In this document: positions 13,729 to 23,317 of the stretch, in pieces
Layout: each line of letters begins with the position of its first letter
Numbering within the stretch: position 1 is the stretch's first letter
Assembly (NCBI RefSeq): GCF_029846115.1
Contig: NZ_JARVZZ010000001.1
Coordinates: forward strand, 930,001 to 994,000
Source: Serratia marcescens
Lineage (GTDB): Bacteria; Pseudomonadota; Gammaproteobacteria; Enterobacterales; Enterobacteriaceae
Length of the DNA: 64,000 nucleotides
Direction: 5' to 3'
The notes under the pieces: model-generated
Told to the model about the DNA's origin: nothing
The model's input: only the letters and a program-made list of their open reading frames with translations
Database searches by the model: none
Program-made: the position numbers and the translations under genes

Positions 13729-14619
13729 ATGGCGACGATGGATATGCAAAACGCAGTCGTTCTGGCGGAAAGCCGCCGCAAAATGCAGGCCTGGCGCCGG
13801 CAAAAAAACCGCCTCGCGCTGTTCCTGTCGATGGCGACCATGGCGTTCGGGCTGTTCTGGTTGATCTGGATCCTGATCGCCACCGTCACCAAAGGCTTCG
13901 ACGGTATGTCGCTGGCGCTGTTCACCGAAATGACCCCGCCGCCGAATACCGCGGGCGGCGGCTTGGCCAACGCCATCGCCGGCAGCGGCCTGTTGATCCT
14001 GTGGGCGACCCTCTTCGGTACACCGCTGGGCATCATGGCCGGCATCTACCTGGCGGAATACGGCCGTAAATCCTGGCTGGCGGAAGTGATCCGCTTTATC
14101 AACGATATCCTGCTGTCCGCACCGTCGATCGTGGTGGGCCTGTTCGTTTACACCATCGTGGTGGCGAAGATGGAACACTTCTCCGGCTGGGCCGGCATCG
14201 TGGCGCTGGCGCTGCTGCAGGTGCCGATCGTCATTCGCACCACCGAAAACATGCTGAAGCTGGTGCCGGATACGCTGCGCGAGGCCGCCTACGCCCTGGG
14301 CACGCCGAAATGGCGCATGATTTCCGCCATCACGCTGAAGGCGTCGGTGTCCGGCATCATCACCGGCGTGCTGCTGGCGATTGCGCGCATCGCGGGGGAA
14401 ACCGCACCGCTGCTGTTCACCTCGCTGTCGAACCAGTTCTGGAGCACCGACCTGATGCAGCCGATCGCCAACCTGCCGGTGACCATCTTCAAATTCGCCA
14501 TGAGCCCGTTCGCCGAATGGCAACAGCTGGCCTGGGCCGGGGTGCTGTTGATCACCCTGTGCGTACTGTTACTGAATATCCTGGCGCGCGTGGTTTTCGC
14601 CAAGAAAAAGCATTCATAA
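13729..14619 (+). CDS. pstA: PstA, phosphate ABC transporter permease
   Basis: Second channel subunit, 296 residues, about six transmembrane helices; the coupling motif is [22 protein letters not shown] at 13729 ([20 protein letters not shown]) is chosen over an upstream in-frame start because it aligns with E. coli PstA and has GAGGGGCG in front. It follows pstC with a single base between. Confidence 0.96.
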   Translation: MATMDMQNAVVLAESRRKMQAWRRQKNRLALFLSMATMAFGLFWLIWILIATVTKGFDGMSLALFTEMTPPPNTAGGGLANAIAGSGLLILWATLFGTPLGIMAGIYLAEYGRKSWLAEVIRFINDILLSAPSIVVGLFVYTIVVAKMEHFSGWAGIVALALLQVPIVIRTTENMLKLVPDTLREAAYALGTPKWRMISAITLKASVSGIITGVLLAIARIAGETAPLLFTSLSNQFWSTDLMQPIANLPVTIFKFAMSPFAEWQQLAWAGVLLITLCVLLLNILARVVFAKKKHS

Positions 14620-15444
<825 letters not shown>

Positions 15445-15455
15445 TAGGAAGCATC

Positions 15456-16190
15456 ATGGATAACCTGAATTTAAACAAACACATTTCCGGCCAGTTCAAC
15501 GCAGAGCTCGAGCATATCCGCACCCAGGTGCTGACCATGGGCGGGCTGGTGGAGCAACAGCTGACCGACGCCATCACCGCGATGCATAATCAGGATGGCG
15601 AGTTGGCCAAGCGCGTGATCGAAGGCGACGCCAAGGTCAACATGATGGAAGTGGCGATCGACGAAGCCTGCGTGCGCATCATCGCCAAGCGTCAGCCGAC
15701 CGCCAGCGATCTGCGCCTGGTCATGGCGATCATCAAAACCATTTCCGAGTTGGAGCGTATCGGCGACGTGGCGGACAAAATCTGCCGCACCGCGCTGGAG
15801 AAGTTCTCGCACCAGCACCAGCCGCTGCTGGTCAGCCTGGAATCGCTGGGGCGCCACACTGTGCAGATGCTGCACGACGTGCTGGACGCGTTTGCGCGCA
15901 TGGATCTGGACGAGGCGATCCGTATTTACCGCGAAGATAAAAAGGTCGACCAGGAATACGAAGGCATCGTGCGTCAGCTGATGACCTACATGATGGAAGA
16001 CTCACGCACCATCCCGAGCGTGCTGACCGCGTTGTTCTGCGCCCGTTCTATCGAGCGCATCGGCGACCGCTGCCAGAACATCTGCGAATTTATCTTCTAT
16101 TTTGTCAAAGGGCAGGATTTCCGTCATTTGGGTGGCGACGCCCTGGAAAAGCTGCTCTCTCCGGGCGCTAAAGACGAAAAAGCCGACTAA
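15456..16190 (+). CDS. phoU: PhoU, negative regulator of the Pho regulon
   Basis: A 244-residue all-helical protein with two PhoU repeats carrying E(R/E)IGD-type metal-binding motifs ([12 protein letters not shown] and [12 protein letters not shown]). It signals phosphate sufficiency from PstB to the PhoR kinase. ATG at 15456 matches the E. coli start ([15 protein letters not shown]). It is the last gene of the operon. Confidence 0.96.
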   Translation: MDNLNLNKHISGQFNAELEHIRTQVLTMGGLVEQQLTDAITAMHNQDGELAKRVIEGDAKVNMMEVAIDEACVRIIAKRQPTASDLRLVMAIIKTISELERIGDVADKICRTALEKFSHQHQPLLVSLESLGRHTVQMLHDVLDAFARMDLDEAIRIYREDKKVDQEYEGIVRQLMTYMMEDSRTIPSVLTALFCARSIERIGDRCQNICEFIFYFVKGQDFRHLGGDALEKLLSPGAKDEKAD

Positions 16191-16212
16191 CTCTTTCCGG
16201 GTAATATCCTTC

Positions 16213-16238
16213 AAAGGCGCGGTTTCCCGCGCCTTTAT
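16213..16238 (+). terminator. pst-phoU operon terminator
   Basis: AAAGGCGCG (16213-16221) pairs with CGCGCCTTT (16228-16236) around GTTTCC. The T tract is short (TTTATT). Confidence 0.75.
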
Positions 16239-16358
16239 TCCATCTTAAGCGCGTAAAGATAAAAAGGTTATAAATATAGCTTTTTATATTATTTCCTGAC
16301 CTATGTGGCGCTTGCTAGCTTATCCGCCAGCAGGACATCAACCACTTAGGAGCTTTCT

Positions 16359-17198
16359 ATGAAACATCGCGCTTTGGCCTTAACGTTGTTAGCCAGTCTG
16401 ACCGGCCTCGCCGCCGGCGCCGCGCACGCGGACAAACTTGACGATATCAAGCAAGCCGGCGTGGTGCGCATCGCGGTGTTCGACAGCAACCCGCCGTTCG
16501 GCTACATCGATCCGCAGAGCAAGAAGCTAGTGGGCTACGATGTGGACGTCGCCGACGCGATCGGCAAAGCGCTGGGGGTAAAAGTGGAGCTGCGCGCCAC
16601 CAACCCGGCCAACCGCATTCCGCTGCTGGTGTCGAAGAAGGTTGACCTGATCGCCGCCAACTTCACCATTACCGACGAGCGCGCCAAGGAAGTGAACTTC
16701 AGCGTGCCGTACTTCGCCACCGGCCAGAAATTCATCGCCCGCAAAGGCGTGCTGAAAACCCCGGAAGACATCAAGAAGCTGCGCATCGGCGCGGACAAGG
16801 GCACGGTGCAGGAAATCACCCTGCGCGAGCGTTTCCCGACGGCGAAAGTGATCTCCTACGATGACACCCCGCTGGCGTTCGTGGCGCTGCGCAACGGCAA
16901 CGTGCAGGCGATCACTCAGGATGACGCCAAGCTGGTCGGCCTGCTCGGCAACCTGCCGGCGGCACAGAAGGCGGAATTTGAAATTTCGCCGTTCAGTCTT
17001 ACCAAAGAATACCAGGGCGTCGGCATTCCCAAGGGCGAAGATCGCCTGACCGCCGCGGTGAACGAGACGCTGATCACGCTGGAAAAAGACGGCGAAGCGG
17101 TTAAGATTTACGATCGCTGGTTCGGGCCGGAAACCCAATCCGCCCAACCGCGCGGCGATTTCAAAATCGCGCCTTTGGATCAGCAACCGAAAGCCTGA
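16359..17198 (+). CDS. Polar amino-acid ABC transporter, periplasmic binding protein
   Basis: A 279-residue family-3 solute-binding protein with a Sec signal peptide (cleavage likely after AHA, near residue 24). The mature start DKLDDIKQAGVVRIAVF and the blocks GYDVDVADAIGKALG and NFTITDERAKEVNFS are typical of glutamate/aspartate or general polar amino-acid receptors. The exact ligand cannot be read from the sequence. The start has TAGGAG upstream. It is followed by a stem-loop and two permease genes. Confidence 0.85.
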   Translation: MKHRALALTLLASLTGLAAGAAHADKLDDIKQAGVVRIAVFDSNPPFGYIDPQSKKLVGYDVDVADAIGKALGVKVELRATNPANRIPLLVSKKVDLIAANFTITDERAKEVNFSVPYFATGQKFIARKGVLKTPEDIKKLRIGADKGTVQEITLRERFPTAKVISYDDTPLAFVALRNGNVQAITQDDAKLVGLLGNLPAAQKAEFEISPFSLTKEYQGVGIPKGEDRLTAAVNETLITLEKDGEAVKIYDRWFGPETQSAQPRGDFKIAPLDQQPKA

Positions 17199-17228
17199 TT
17201 TAACCGCTCGCGCTGAGATCGGCACGGA

Positions 17229-17250
17229 GGGGCGCAGCTTGCTGCGCCCC
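17229..17250 (+). promoter_or_regulatory. Intercistronic stem-loop after the amino-acid binding protein
   Basis: GGGGCGCAG (17229-17237) and CTGCGCCCC (17242-17250) form a perfect 9-bp stem with the tetraloop CTTG and no T tract. It occupies the same place as the stem-loop after pstS, between a binding-protein gene and its permease. Confidence 0.65.
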
Positions 17251-17279
17251 TGATGCATTCTGCAAGACAAGGATTGAAC

Positions 17280-17993
17280 ATGAACCTGGACTGGCTGCTG
17301 GCGCCGCAATACCTAAGCTGGCTGTGGCACGGCTTTCTGCTGACGCTGTGGCTTTCCGCCTGCGCGGGCCTGGCGGCCACGCTGCTGGGCTTTGTGCTGG
17401 CGGCGATGCGCGACAGCAGCCTGCGGCCGTTGCGCTGGCTGGCGATGGGGTACAGCTCGCTGTTTCGCAATACGCCGCTGCTGGTGCAGCTGTTCTTCTG
17501 GTACTTCGCCGCCGGGCAGATCCTGCCGTCCGCCGCCATGCAATGGCTGAACAGTTCACATCAGGTTGGCCCGCTTGAGTGGCCGTCGTTCGAGTTTCTC
17601 GCCGGTTTCTTCGGCCTGACGCTCTACTCCACCGCCTTTATCGCCGAAGAGATTCGTTCCGGTATTCGCGGCGTCGCCGGCGGGCAGAAATATGCCGCGC
17701 AGGCGCTGGGGCTGACCGGCTGGCAGGCGATGCGCTACGTGGTACTGCCACAGGCGCTGAAAATCGCGCTGCCGCCGCTGCTGGGCCAATACATGAACGT
17801 GATCAAGAACTCGTCGCTGACCATGGCAATCGGCGTTGCCGAACTCTCTTACGCCTCGCGCCAGGTCGAAACCGAAACGTTGCGCACCTTCCAGGCGTTC
17901 GGCGTGGCGACGGTGCTGTATATCGCCATCATCGCGCTGTTGGAAGGCTGGGGCATGTGGCGCCAACAGCGTAAACCCCTGGGAGGACATTGA
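17280..17993 (+). CDS. Polar amino-acid ABC transporter permease (GltJ type)
   Basis: A 237-residue HisM/GltJ-type membrane protein. The permease signature is QAMRYVVLPQALKIALPPLLGQ, and FRNTPLLVQLFFWYF is the usual first-helix block. ATG at 17280 (MNLDWLLAPQYL) is chosen over an upstream in-frame ATG because AAGGA precedes it and the family starts here. It is separated by one base from the second permease. Confidence 0.87.
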   Translation: MNLDWLLAPQYLSWLWHGFLLTLWLSACAGLAATLLGFVLAAMRDSSLRPLRWLAMGYSSLFRNTPLLVQLFFWYFAAGQILPSAAMQWLNSSHQVGPLEWPSFEFLAGFFGLTLYSTAFIAEEIRSGIRGVAGGQKYAAQALGLTGWQAMRYVVLPQALKIALPPLLGQYMNVIKNSSLTMAIGVAELSYASRQVETETLRTFQAFGVATVLYIAIIALLEGWGMWRQQRKPLGGH

Positions 17994-17994
17994 G

Positions 17995-18735
17995 ATGGAT
18001 TTCAGCGTAATTCACGATAACCTGGGCTACCTGCTGTGGGGCACCTGGCCGGATGGCCCATTAGGCGGCGCCGCGCTGACGTTGGCGATCAGCCTGATGG
18101 CTGGCGTAGCCTCGGCGGTGCTCGGCACGTTATTCGGCGTGGCGTTGGCGATGTCGCGCGGCGTCGCCGCCGGGCTGCTGGCGGCGGTGCTGGGCTTTTT
18201 CCGCGCCATTCCGGTCATCATGCTGATCTTTTGGACCTATTTCCTGCTGCCGATGGTGTTTGGCGTCGAGATCCCGGAAATCACTACCGTGGTGTGCGCG
18301 CTGGCGCTGATCGCTTCGGCCTATCTGGCCCATGCGGTGAAGGCCGGCATCGCCGCGATCGGTCCCGGCCAGTGGCAGGCCGGGCTTTCTCTGGGGCTGA
18401 CCCGTTGGCAGACGCTGCGCATGATCGTGCTGCCGCAGGCGCTGCGCATGATGGTGCCGTCGTTCATCAACCAGTGGATCTCCCTGATCAAAGACACCTC
18501 GCTGGCTTATATCGTCGGCGTTGGCGAACTGACCTTTCTGGCGACCCAGGTCAACAACCGCAGCATGGTCTACCCGATGGAAGTGTTCCTGTTCGTGGCG
18601 CTGGTCTATTTCGTGTTCTGTCTGGCGCTCGATCTGCTGGCCAACGCGGTCAACCGCCGCTTCGGCGCGCAAACCCGCGCGCTAAAACGGTCCTGGCGCT
18701 GGTGGCGCAACAAGCCGCCGTTGCCGGCCAGTTAA
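17995..18735 (+). CDS. Polar amino-acid ABC transporter permease (GltK type)
   Basis: A 246-residue second channel subunit with the signature QTLRMIVLPQALRMMVPSFINQ and about five transmembrane helices. ATG at 17995 is preceded by GGGAGG, and its upstream in-frame extension overlaps the first permease. No ATP-binding subunit follows; the next gene is yieH on the opposite strand, and the two stop codons overlap by four bases. Confidence 0.87.
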   Translation: MDFSVIHDNLGYLLWGTWPDGPLGGAALTLAISLMAGVASAVLGTLFGVALAMSRGVAAGLLAAVLGFFRAIPVIMLIFWTYFLLPMVFGVEIPEITTVVCALALIASAYLAHAVKAGIAAIGPGQWQAGLSLGLTRWQTLRMIVLPQALRMMVPSFINQWISLIKDTSLAYIVGVGELTFLATQVNNRSMVYPMEVFLFVALVYFVFCLALDLLANAVNRRFGAQTRALKRSWRWWRNKPPLPAS

Positions 18736-19400
18736 TCGGCCGTCAGCCGCCAGCCGCGTTCGCGCCACAGCGCGGGCAGCTGAGCCAGGTTGTCAAAGGT
18801 CGTTACCAATGGGTGATCGATCGGCGGGTTATGCGGATCGGCGCAGAAGTAAAAGACCGGAATGCCGGCGTTGATGCCGGCCTGGGCGCCGGCGGGCGAG
18901 TCGTCCACCAGGATGCAGCGCGTCACCGGCACCTGCATCTGTTCGGCGGCGTGAAACACGATCGCCGGATCCGGCTTCCAGCGCTGAATGTCATAGCCGC
19001 TGAACAACCGGTCATCAAAATAAGGCAGCATGCCGGTCAGGCCGAGCGAGTGCTGCATCTTGCTGACCGGCCCGTTGGAGACGGTGCAGACAGGTACCGT
19101 CACCTGCGCCAGCAGCTCGCGGGCGCCGGCAATCTGCTGTAATTCGCTGTCGAACAGCCGCGCCACTTCCTGCCGATACAGTGGCTCCAGTGTCTCTTTT
19201 GCCAGGTCAGTGCCCTGCTCGGCGTTGACCCGATCGATGATCTCGTACAGCTTCACCCCTTTGTATTTCTTGAATACCTCTTCCAGCGACAGGTGAATAC
19301 CGTAGTGGGCGAACATGTGTACATAGGCTTTGCTGCACAGCACTTCGCTGTCCACCAGCGTGCCGTCGCAGTCGAACAAAATGCAGTCAATCTGATTCAT
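18732..19400 (-). CDS. yieH: YieH, HAD-superfamily 6-phosphogluconate phosphatase
   Basis: A 222-residue HAD phosphatase. Motif I is FDCDGTLVDSE, motif II is VSNG, and the Mg2+-binding motif IV is ILVDDSPAG. Sequence similarity to E. coli YieH, which dephosphorylates 6-phosphogluconate in vitro, runs the whole length (KGVKLYEIID, LFSGYDIQRWKPDPA). It is probably co-transcribed with the Nudix gene 46 bases upstream. Confidence 0.9.
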   Translation of the reverse strand: MNQIDCILFDCDGTLVDSEVLCSKAYVHMFAHYGIHLSLEEVFKKYKGVKLYEIIDRVNAEQGTDLAKETLEPLYRQEVARLFDSELQQIAGARELLAQVTVPVCTVSNGPVSKMQHSLGLTGMLPYFDDRLFSGYDIQRWKPDPAIVFHAAEQMQVPVTRCILVDDSPAGAQAGINAGIPVFYFCADPHNPPIDHPLVTTFDNLAQLPALWRERGWRLTAD

Positions 19401-19446
19401 GCGGGACAGGTTCCTTCGGGTTAACGCCGCTGAGGCCGCTCAGCGA

Positions 19447-19851
19447 TCACTTGATCAGGCTACGCGCCTTAAGATCGTGCAAAATCAGTGCGGCGACGTG
19501 CGAGCAGTGCGGCAAGTCGCGGCTGTCGCACCATCTCAGCTCGGCGATTTCGGCGGCCGGCTGCAGCTGCCCGGTAAAGTCGGCCTGGTAGCAGCGAATG
19601 CGCACCTGGGTGCCGTCCTGTTTGCCGTCCGCCGGGCCGGCGAACTCGCCGTAAAATGCGATGGAGTTCGGCAGCAGCGCAACGGTCAGCTCTTCGTCGA
19701 TTTCGCGGCACAGCGCCTGTTCGTCGGTTTCACCCGCTTCGCGTTTTCCGCCCGGCATATAAAACAGCGTCTTATTATGTGAGCGCACCAGCGCCACTTT
19801 GTCATCTTTCAGCGCGATCAACGCGAGCTTATCGATAAAGGTCGAAGACAT
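19447..19851 (-). CDS. Nudix hydrolase
   Basis: A 134-residue protein. The Nudix box is GGKREAGETDEQALCREIDEEL, positioned near residues 34-55, with the final glycine of the consensus replaced by Leu. The box binds the metal for cleavage of a nucleoside diphosphate linked to X; the substrate cannot be told. ATG at 19851 (MSSTFIDKLALIALKDDKV) is preferred to a start 39 codons upstream, whose extension is arginine/proline-rich and unlike the family. A close E. coli orthologue is not recognised. Confidence 0.85.
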   Translation of the reverse strand: MSSTFIDKLALIALKDDKVALVRSHNKTLFYMPGGKREAGETDEQALCREIDEELTVALLPNSIAFYGEFAGPADGKQDGTQVRIRCYQADFTGQLQPAAEIAELRWCDSRDLPHCSHVAALILHDLKARSLIK

Positions 19852-20086
19852 GCGGATTCCTGTTTTTTTAGCGGGTAGGGTAAGAGATGCGATAGGCCAT
19901 TTTATCGGCCGTGCCGGCAAACGGCAACGCAGCGGGCGGCAACGGGGGATGAATGCCTGTAAATACAAGCCGTTGAGGCGTTTAGCCGTAAAGACGGCGA
20001 AAAAAACCTGTGACCGGCGTCAAAAGCCCCACTTTTTGTTATAGGATAGCCGGCGACTGTCCATTCCCATTTTCGGAATTCTGATA

Positions 20087-21424
20087 ATGACCAAACCAGT
20101 ATCTGGCCTTGACGCTGAGCAAGGCTTGCTTGGGCGCGTGTTTAAACTCAAGCAACATGGCACGACGGCGCGTACGGAAACGATTGCCGGTATCACCACC
20201 TTCCTCACCATGGTGTATATCGTGTTCGTTAACCCGCAAATTTTGGGCGCGGCGGGCATGGATACCCAGGCGGTATTTGTCACCACCTGTCTTATCGCCG
20301 CCTTTGGCAGCATCTTTATGGGCCTGCTGGCGAATCTGCCGGTGGCGCTGGCGCCGGCGATGGGCCTGAACGCCTTCTTCGCCTTCGTGGTAGTCGGGGC
20401 GATGGGCATCTCCTGGCAGGTGGGCATGGGCGCCATCTTCTGGGGGGCGGTCGGCCTGCTGCTGCTGACCATTTTCCGCATCCGCTACTGGATGATCGCC
20501 AACATACCGGTCAGCCTGCGGGTCGGCATCACCAGCGGCATCGGTCTGTTCATCGGCATGATGGGGCTGAAAAACGCCGGCATCGTGGTGGCCAACCCGG
20601 ACACGCTGGTGACCATCGGTAGCCTGACCTCGCACAATGTGCTGCTGGGGGCACTCGGCTTCTTCATCATCGCCGTGCTCTCTTCGCGCAACTTCCATGC
20701 GGCGGTGCTGGTGTCAATCGTGGTCACCACCCTGATCGGCTGGATGCTGGGCGACGTGAAATACGGCGGCCTGTTCTCCCTGCCGCCGAGCATCACCTCG
20801 GTGGTGGGCCAGGTCGACGTGGCCGGCGCGCTGAACATCGGGCTGGCCGGGATCATCTTCTCGTTTATGCTGGTGAACCTGTTCGACTCCTCCGGCACCC
20901 TGATCGGCGTCACCGATAAAGCCGGCCTGACCGACAGCCAGGGCAAATTCCCGCGCATGAAGCAGGCGCTGTACGTAGACAGCATCAGCTCGGTGGCTGG
21001 TTCGCTGGCGGGCACCTCTTCCGTGACCGCTTACATCGAAAGTTCGTCCGGCGTCGCCGTCGGCGGCCGCACCGGTTTAACGGCGGTGGTCACCGGCCTG
21101 CTGTTCCTGCTGGTGATCTTCCTGTCGCCGTTGGCGGGCATGGTGCCGGCCTACGCCGCCGCCGGCGCGCTGATCTACGTTGGCGTGCTGATGACCTCCA
21201 GCCTGGCGCGGGTGAAGTGGGACGATCTGACCGAAGCGGTACCGGCGTTTGTCACCGCGGTGATGATGCCGTTCAGCTTCTCGATCACCGAAGGCATTGC
21301 GCTCGGCTTTATCTCCTACTGCGTGATGAAGCTCGGCACCGGCCGCTGGCGTGAAATCAGCCCGTGCGTGGTGGTGGTGGCGCTGCTGTTCGTGCTGAAG
21401 ATCGTCTTCGTCGACGGTCATTGA
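20087..21424 (+). CDS. adeP: AdeP, high-affinity adenine permease (NCS2 family)
   Basis: A 445-residue inner-membrane purine:H+ symporter of the AzgA branch, the same length as E. coli AdeP (YieG). Conserved blocks include GITTFLTMVYIVFVNPQIL and NLPVALAPAMGLNAFFAF, and 12-14 transmembrane segments are evident. In E. coli adeP also lies between yieH and chrR, so the locus is syntenic with an inserted Nudix gene and hydrolase-fold gene. Confidence 0.93.
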   Translation: MTKPVSGLDAEQGLLGRVFKLKQHGTTARTETIAGITTFLTMVYIVFVNPQILGAAGMDTQAVFVTTCLIAAFGSIFMGLLANLPVALAPAMGLNAFFAFVVVGAMGISWQVGMGAIFWGAVGLLLLTIFRIRYWMIANIPVSLRVGITSGIGLFIGMMGLKNAGIVVANPDTLVTIGSLTSHNVLLGALGFFIIAVLSSRNFHAAVLVSIVVTTLIGWMLGDVKYGGLFSLPPSITSVVGQVDVAGALNIGLAGIIFSFMLVNLFDSSGTLIGVTDKAGLTDSQGKFPRMKQALYVDSISSVAGSLAGTSSVTAYIESSSGVAVGGRTGLTAVVTGLLFLLVIFLSPLAGMVPAYAAAGALIYVGVLMTSSLARVKWDDLTEAVPAFVTAVMMPFSFSITEGIALGFISYCVMKLGTGRWREISPCVVVVALLFVLKIVFVDGH

Positions 21425-21431
21425 CCGCCAA

Positions 21432-21453
21432 AGGGCCGACGCCTGTCGGCCCT
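21432..21453. terminator. Bidirectional hairpin between convergent adeP and the hydrolase-fold gene
   Basis: AGGGCCGAC (21432-21440) and GTCGGCCCT (21445-21453) form a perfect 9-bp stem around GCCT. Only three T residues follow on the minus strand and none on the plus strand, so termination may be partial. Confidence 0.5.
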
Positions 21454-21459
21454 GAACCC

Positions 21460-22512
21460 CTAGACGCCCGGCGTCGCATCCGGCGCCCCATCCAACACCC
21501 ACTGCAACGGTCGCCTGAAGCGCGCCTGCCAACTGCCGGCGGCATCCTCGCCCTGGGCGAAGTGCAGCGTCTGCACCTGATTATCCTCCCCGAACAGATT
21601 GGCGAAGTGTAATGCCAGCGCCTGCTCGCTGAAGTTCTGCCGATCGTAATACGCCATCACGATTTTCTTTTGCGCCGCCAGCGACTGCTGGGCCGGCTTG
21701 ATCTCGCCGTTGGGGGCGATCAGGAGCGCGCCGGCATAAAACTGCGGGTACTTCGCGATCAGGTTGGCGGCGTGCAGTGCGCCCTGGCCGCGGGCGCTGA
21801 GGTAAATCCGTTGGGTATTCAGCTTTAGCTGCGGAGCCAGCTGTTGCAGCGTACGCTGAATGGCGGAGTGGGTGCTCTCATCGCTGTAATTCGACCAGCG
21901 GAAGCTGTTTTCCGACAGCATTTGCGTGCCGTTGATCTCGATGTAGGCCACGCCCATTTCGCCGAACAGCAGCCGTTCTTCCGGGCTGATGGCGGCGGCT
22001 TTGCCGTAGGTATGCAGGAAGATCACCGTTGGCCAGCCTTCTGGCGGCGCTTCGCCGTCCGGCATCGCGTAGCTGGCCTTGCCTTCATAGTGGCGGGCGT
22101 GCTGCAGATAGCGCGCTTTGGTGGCGGCCAGGATCGATTGGTAGGTGGCGGAGTGTTGGATGCTGTTGAAGGCGTCGTCCTCCAGCAGGTTGTAGTAGTA
22201 CCACAGGCCGCGGTCGGCGCTCAGCTGCAGGTAGCGCTCCGCCAGCTCGGTTTGGCCTTTCTCCGCCGACGATACCGCCAGCTGGTAGGGCGCCCAGACG
22301 TTGCGGCCGTCTTCGCGCATCAGCGTCAGGTACAGCGACATGGCGCCCAGCTTTTTGTCTTCCTGGTTTTGCGCGGATCGCGACAGCTGGGCGTTGAGCG
22401 CACTGTGTGCCGGCAGCTCCAGCGGCTCTTCACCGGCGGGATAACGCATGTCTGCGGCGAAAGCGGGACTGGTGATGGAAACAAAAAATAACGCTAAAAT
22501 GAAAAAATACAT
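21460..22512 (-). CDS. Secreted alpha/beta-hydrolase-fold protein without a visible serine nucleophile
   Basis: A 350-residue protein with a Sec signal peptide (MYFFILALFFVSITSPAFA, cleavage after AFA). An N-terminal helical part (about residues 40-130) resembles tetratricopeptide-like repeats (AERYLQLSADRGLWYYYNLL). From about residue 155 a hydrolase-like core begins with TVIFLHTYG. The expected nucleophile elbow, Gly-X-Ser-X-Gly, reads ARGQG in YLSARGQGALHAANL, so the serine position is glycine. No family member is recognised by name, and a catalytic role is doubtful. Confidence 0.7.
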   Translation of the reverse strand: MYFFILALFFVSITSPAFAADMRYPAGEEPLELPAHSALNAQLSRSAQNQEDKKLGAMSLYLTLMREDGRNVWAPYQLAVSSAEKGQTELAERYLQLSADRGLWYYYNLLEDDAFNSIQHSATYQSILAATKARYLQHARHYEGKASYAMPDGEAPPEGWPTVIFLHTYGKAAAISPEERLLFGEMGVAYIEINGTQMLSENSFRWSNYSDESTHSAIQRTLQQLAPQLKLNTQRIYLSARGQGALHAANLIAKYPQFYAGALLIAPNGEIKPAQQSLAAQKKIVMAYYDRQNFSEQALALHFANLFGEDNQVQTLHFAQGEDAAGSWQARFRRPLQWVLDGAPDATPGV

Positions 22513-22561
22513 GATGCTATGGCTTTAATTTTCAATGAATTGACGGACTTCATGTCCTGTT

Positions 22562-22582
22562 GCGGCGCCCCGCGGGCGCCGC
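22562..22582 (-). terminator. Hairpin after chrR
   Basis: GCGGCGCC (22562-22569) and GGCGCCGC (22575-22582) are perfect complements, eight bases past the chrR stop on the minus strand. There is no T tract, so this is either a weak or factor-dependent terminator or an mRNA-protecting stem. Confidence 0.4.
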
Positions 22583-22589
22583 GAGACGG

Positions 22590-23156
22590 TCACTCCACGC
22601 GGCGAATAAAATCGCTGAACGCGGACAGCTGGCCGGTCAGGAAATCCAGCGTTCCCTGATCGCTCAGTTCACCGGCCTGTTCATCGACCTTGCTCTGGAT
22701 CACGCCGCCCATAAACTCAGGCTTGTTCATTACCATCGCATCGAGGAACACCAGGATCTGGCGCAGATGGTATTGGCAGCGCGCGCCGCCGATCGGCCCC
22801 ATCGAGCTGGTTTGAATGGCGACCGGCTTGCCGGCCAGCGGCTGATTCGGCAAACGCGACAGCCAGTCGATGGCGTTCTTTAACCCGCCGGGCACGGAAT
22901 AGTTATATTCAGGGGTGACGATGATCACGCCGTCGGCCTGGCGGATCTGTTCGGCGATCGCCTCGACCGCGGCAGGGAAGCCTTCACCCTGTTGCATGTC
23001 GGCGTCATACAGCGGGATATCGCGGATGGAAGGCAGCGCTTCAATGGTGACGCCTTGTGGAGCGAGGCCAGGCAGGGCGCGGGCCACCATGGCGTTGTAG
23101 GAGCCTTTGCGCAGGCTGCCGAGCAGAGTGACGATTTTCAAGGCTTGGTCTGACAT
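22590..23156 (-). CDS. chrR: ChrR (YieF), NADPH-dependent FMN quinone/chromate reductase
   Basis: A 188-residue flavodoxin-like reductase. Phosphate-binding loop GSLRKGSYNAMVARALP binds FMN, and TPEYNYSVPGGLKNAIDWLSR is the family signature. In E. coli it reduces quinones and, incidentally, chromate, lowering oxidative stress. ATG at 23156 (MSDQALKIVTLLGSLR) is chosen on alignment and on AAGGGAGAAT upstream; an upstream extension of 31 codons is not family sequence. Confidence 0.93.
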   Translation of the reverse strand: MSDQALKIVTLLGSLRKGSYNAMVARALPGLAPQGVTIEALPSIRDIPLYDADMQQGEGFPAAVEAIAEQIRQADGVIIVTPEYNYSVPGGLKNAIDWLSRLPNQPLAGKPVAIQTSSMGPIGGARCQYHLRQILVFLDAMVMNKPEFMGGVIQSKVDEQAGELSDQGTLDFLTGQLSAFSDFIRRVE

Positions 23157-23317
23157 GGTGATTCTCCCTTTCGAATGAGCAGATTCAGCGTACAACATGG
23201 GCGAATAGTAGGCTAAAGCGCGGTGCGAGAATAGGCGATTGCTCAACATTTAGCTGTCTTTACAATTTAATCCAGCAACTCGTGCGATAAAGACAGCGTT
23301 ATCCGCTTTGCGCTGCG

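Noticed and set aside
18036..19142. 368-residue plus-strand frame overlapping the second permease and yieH
   Set aside because: Low-complexity Arg/Gly/Ala-rich translation, running across a convergent gene pair whose products are clearly recognisable in other frames.
19969..20086. Purine riboswitch before adeP
   Set aside because: No three-way-junction core or conserved loop sequences of the purine riboswitch were seen, and the class is rare in enterics.
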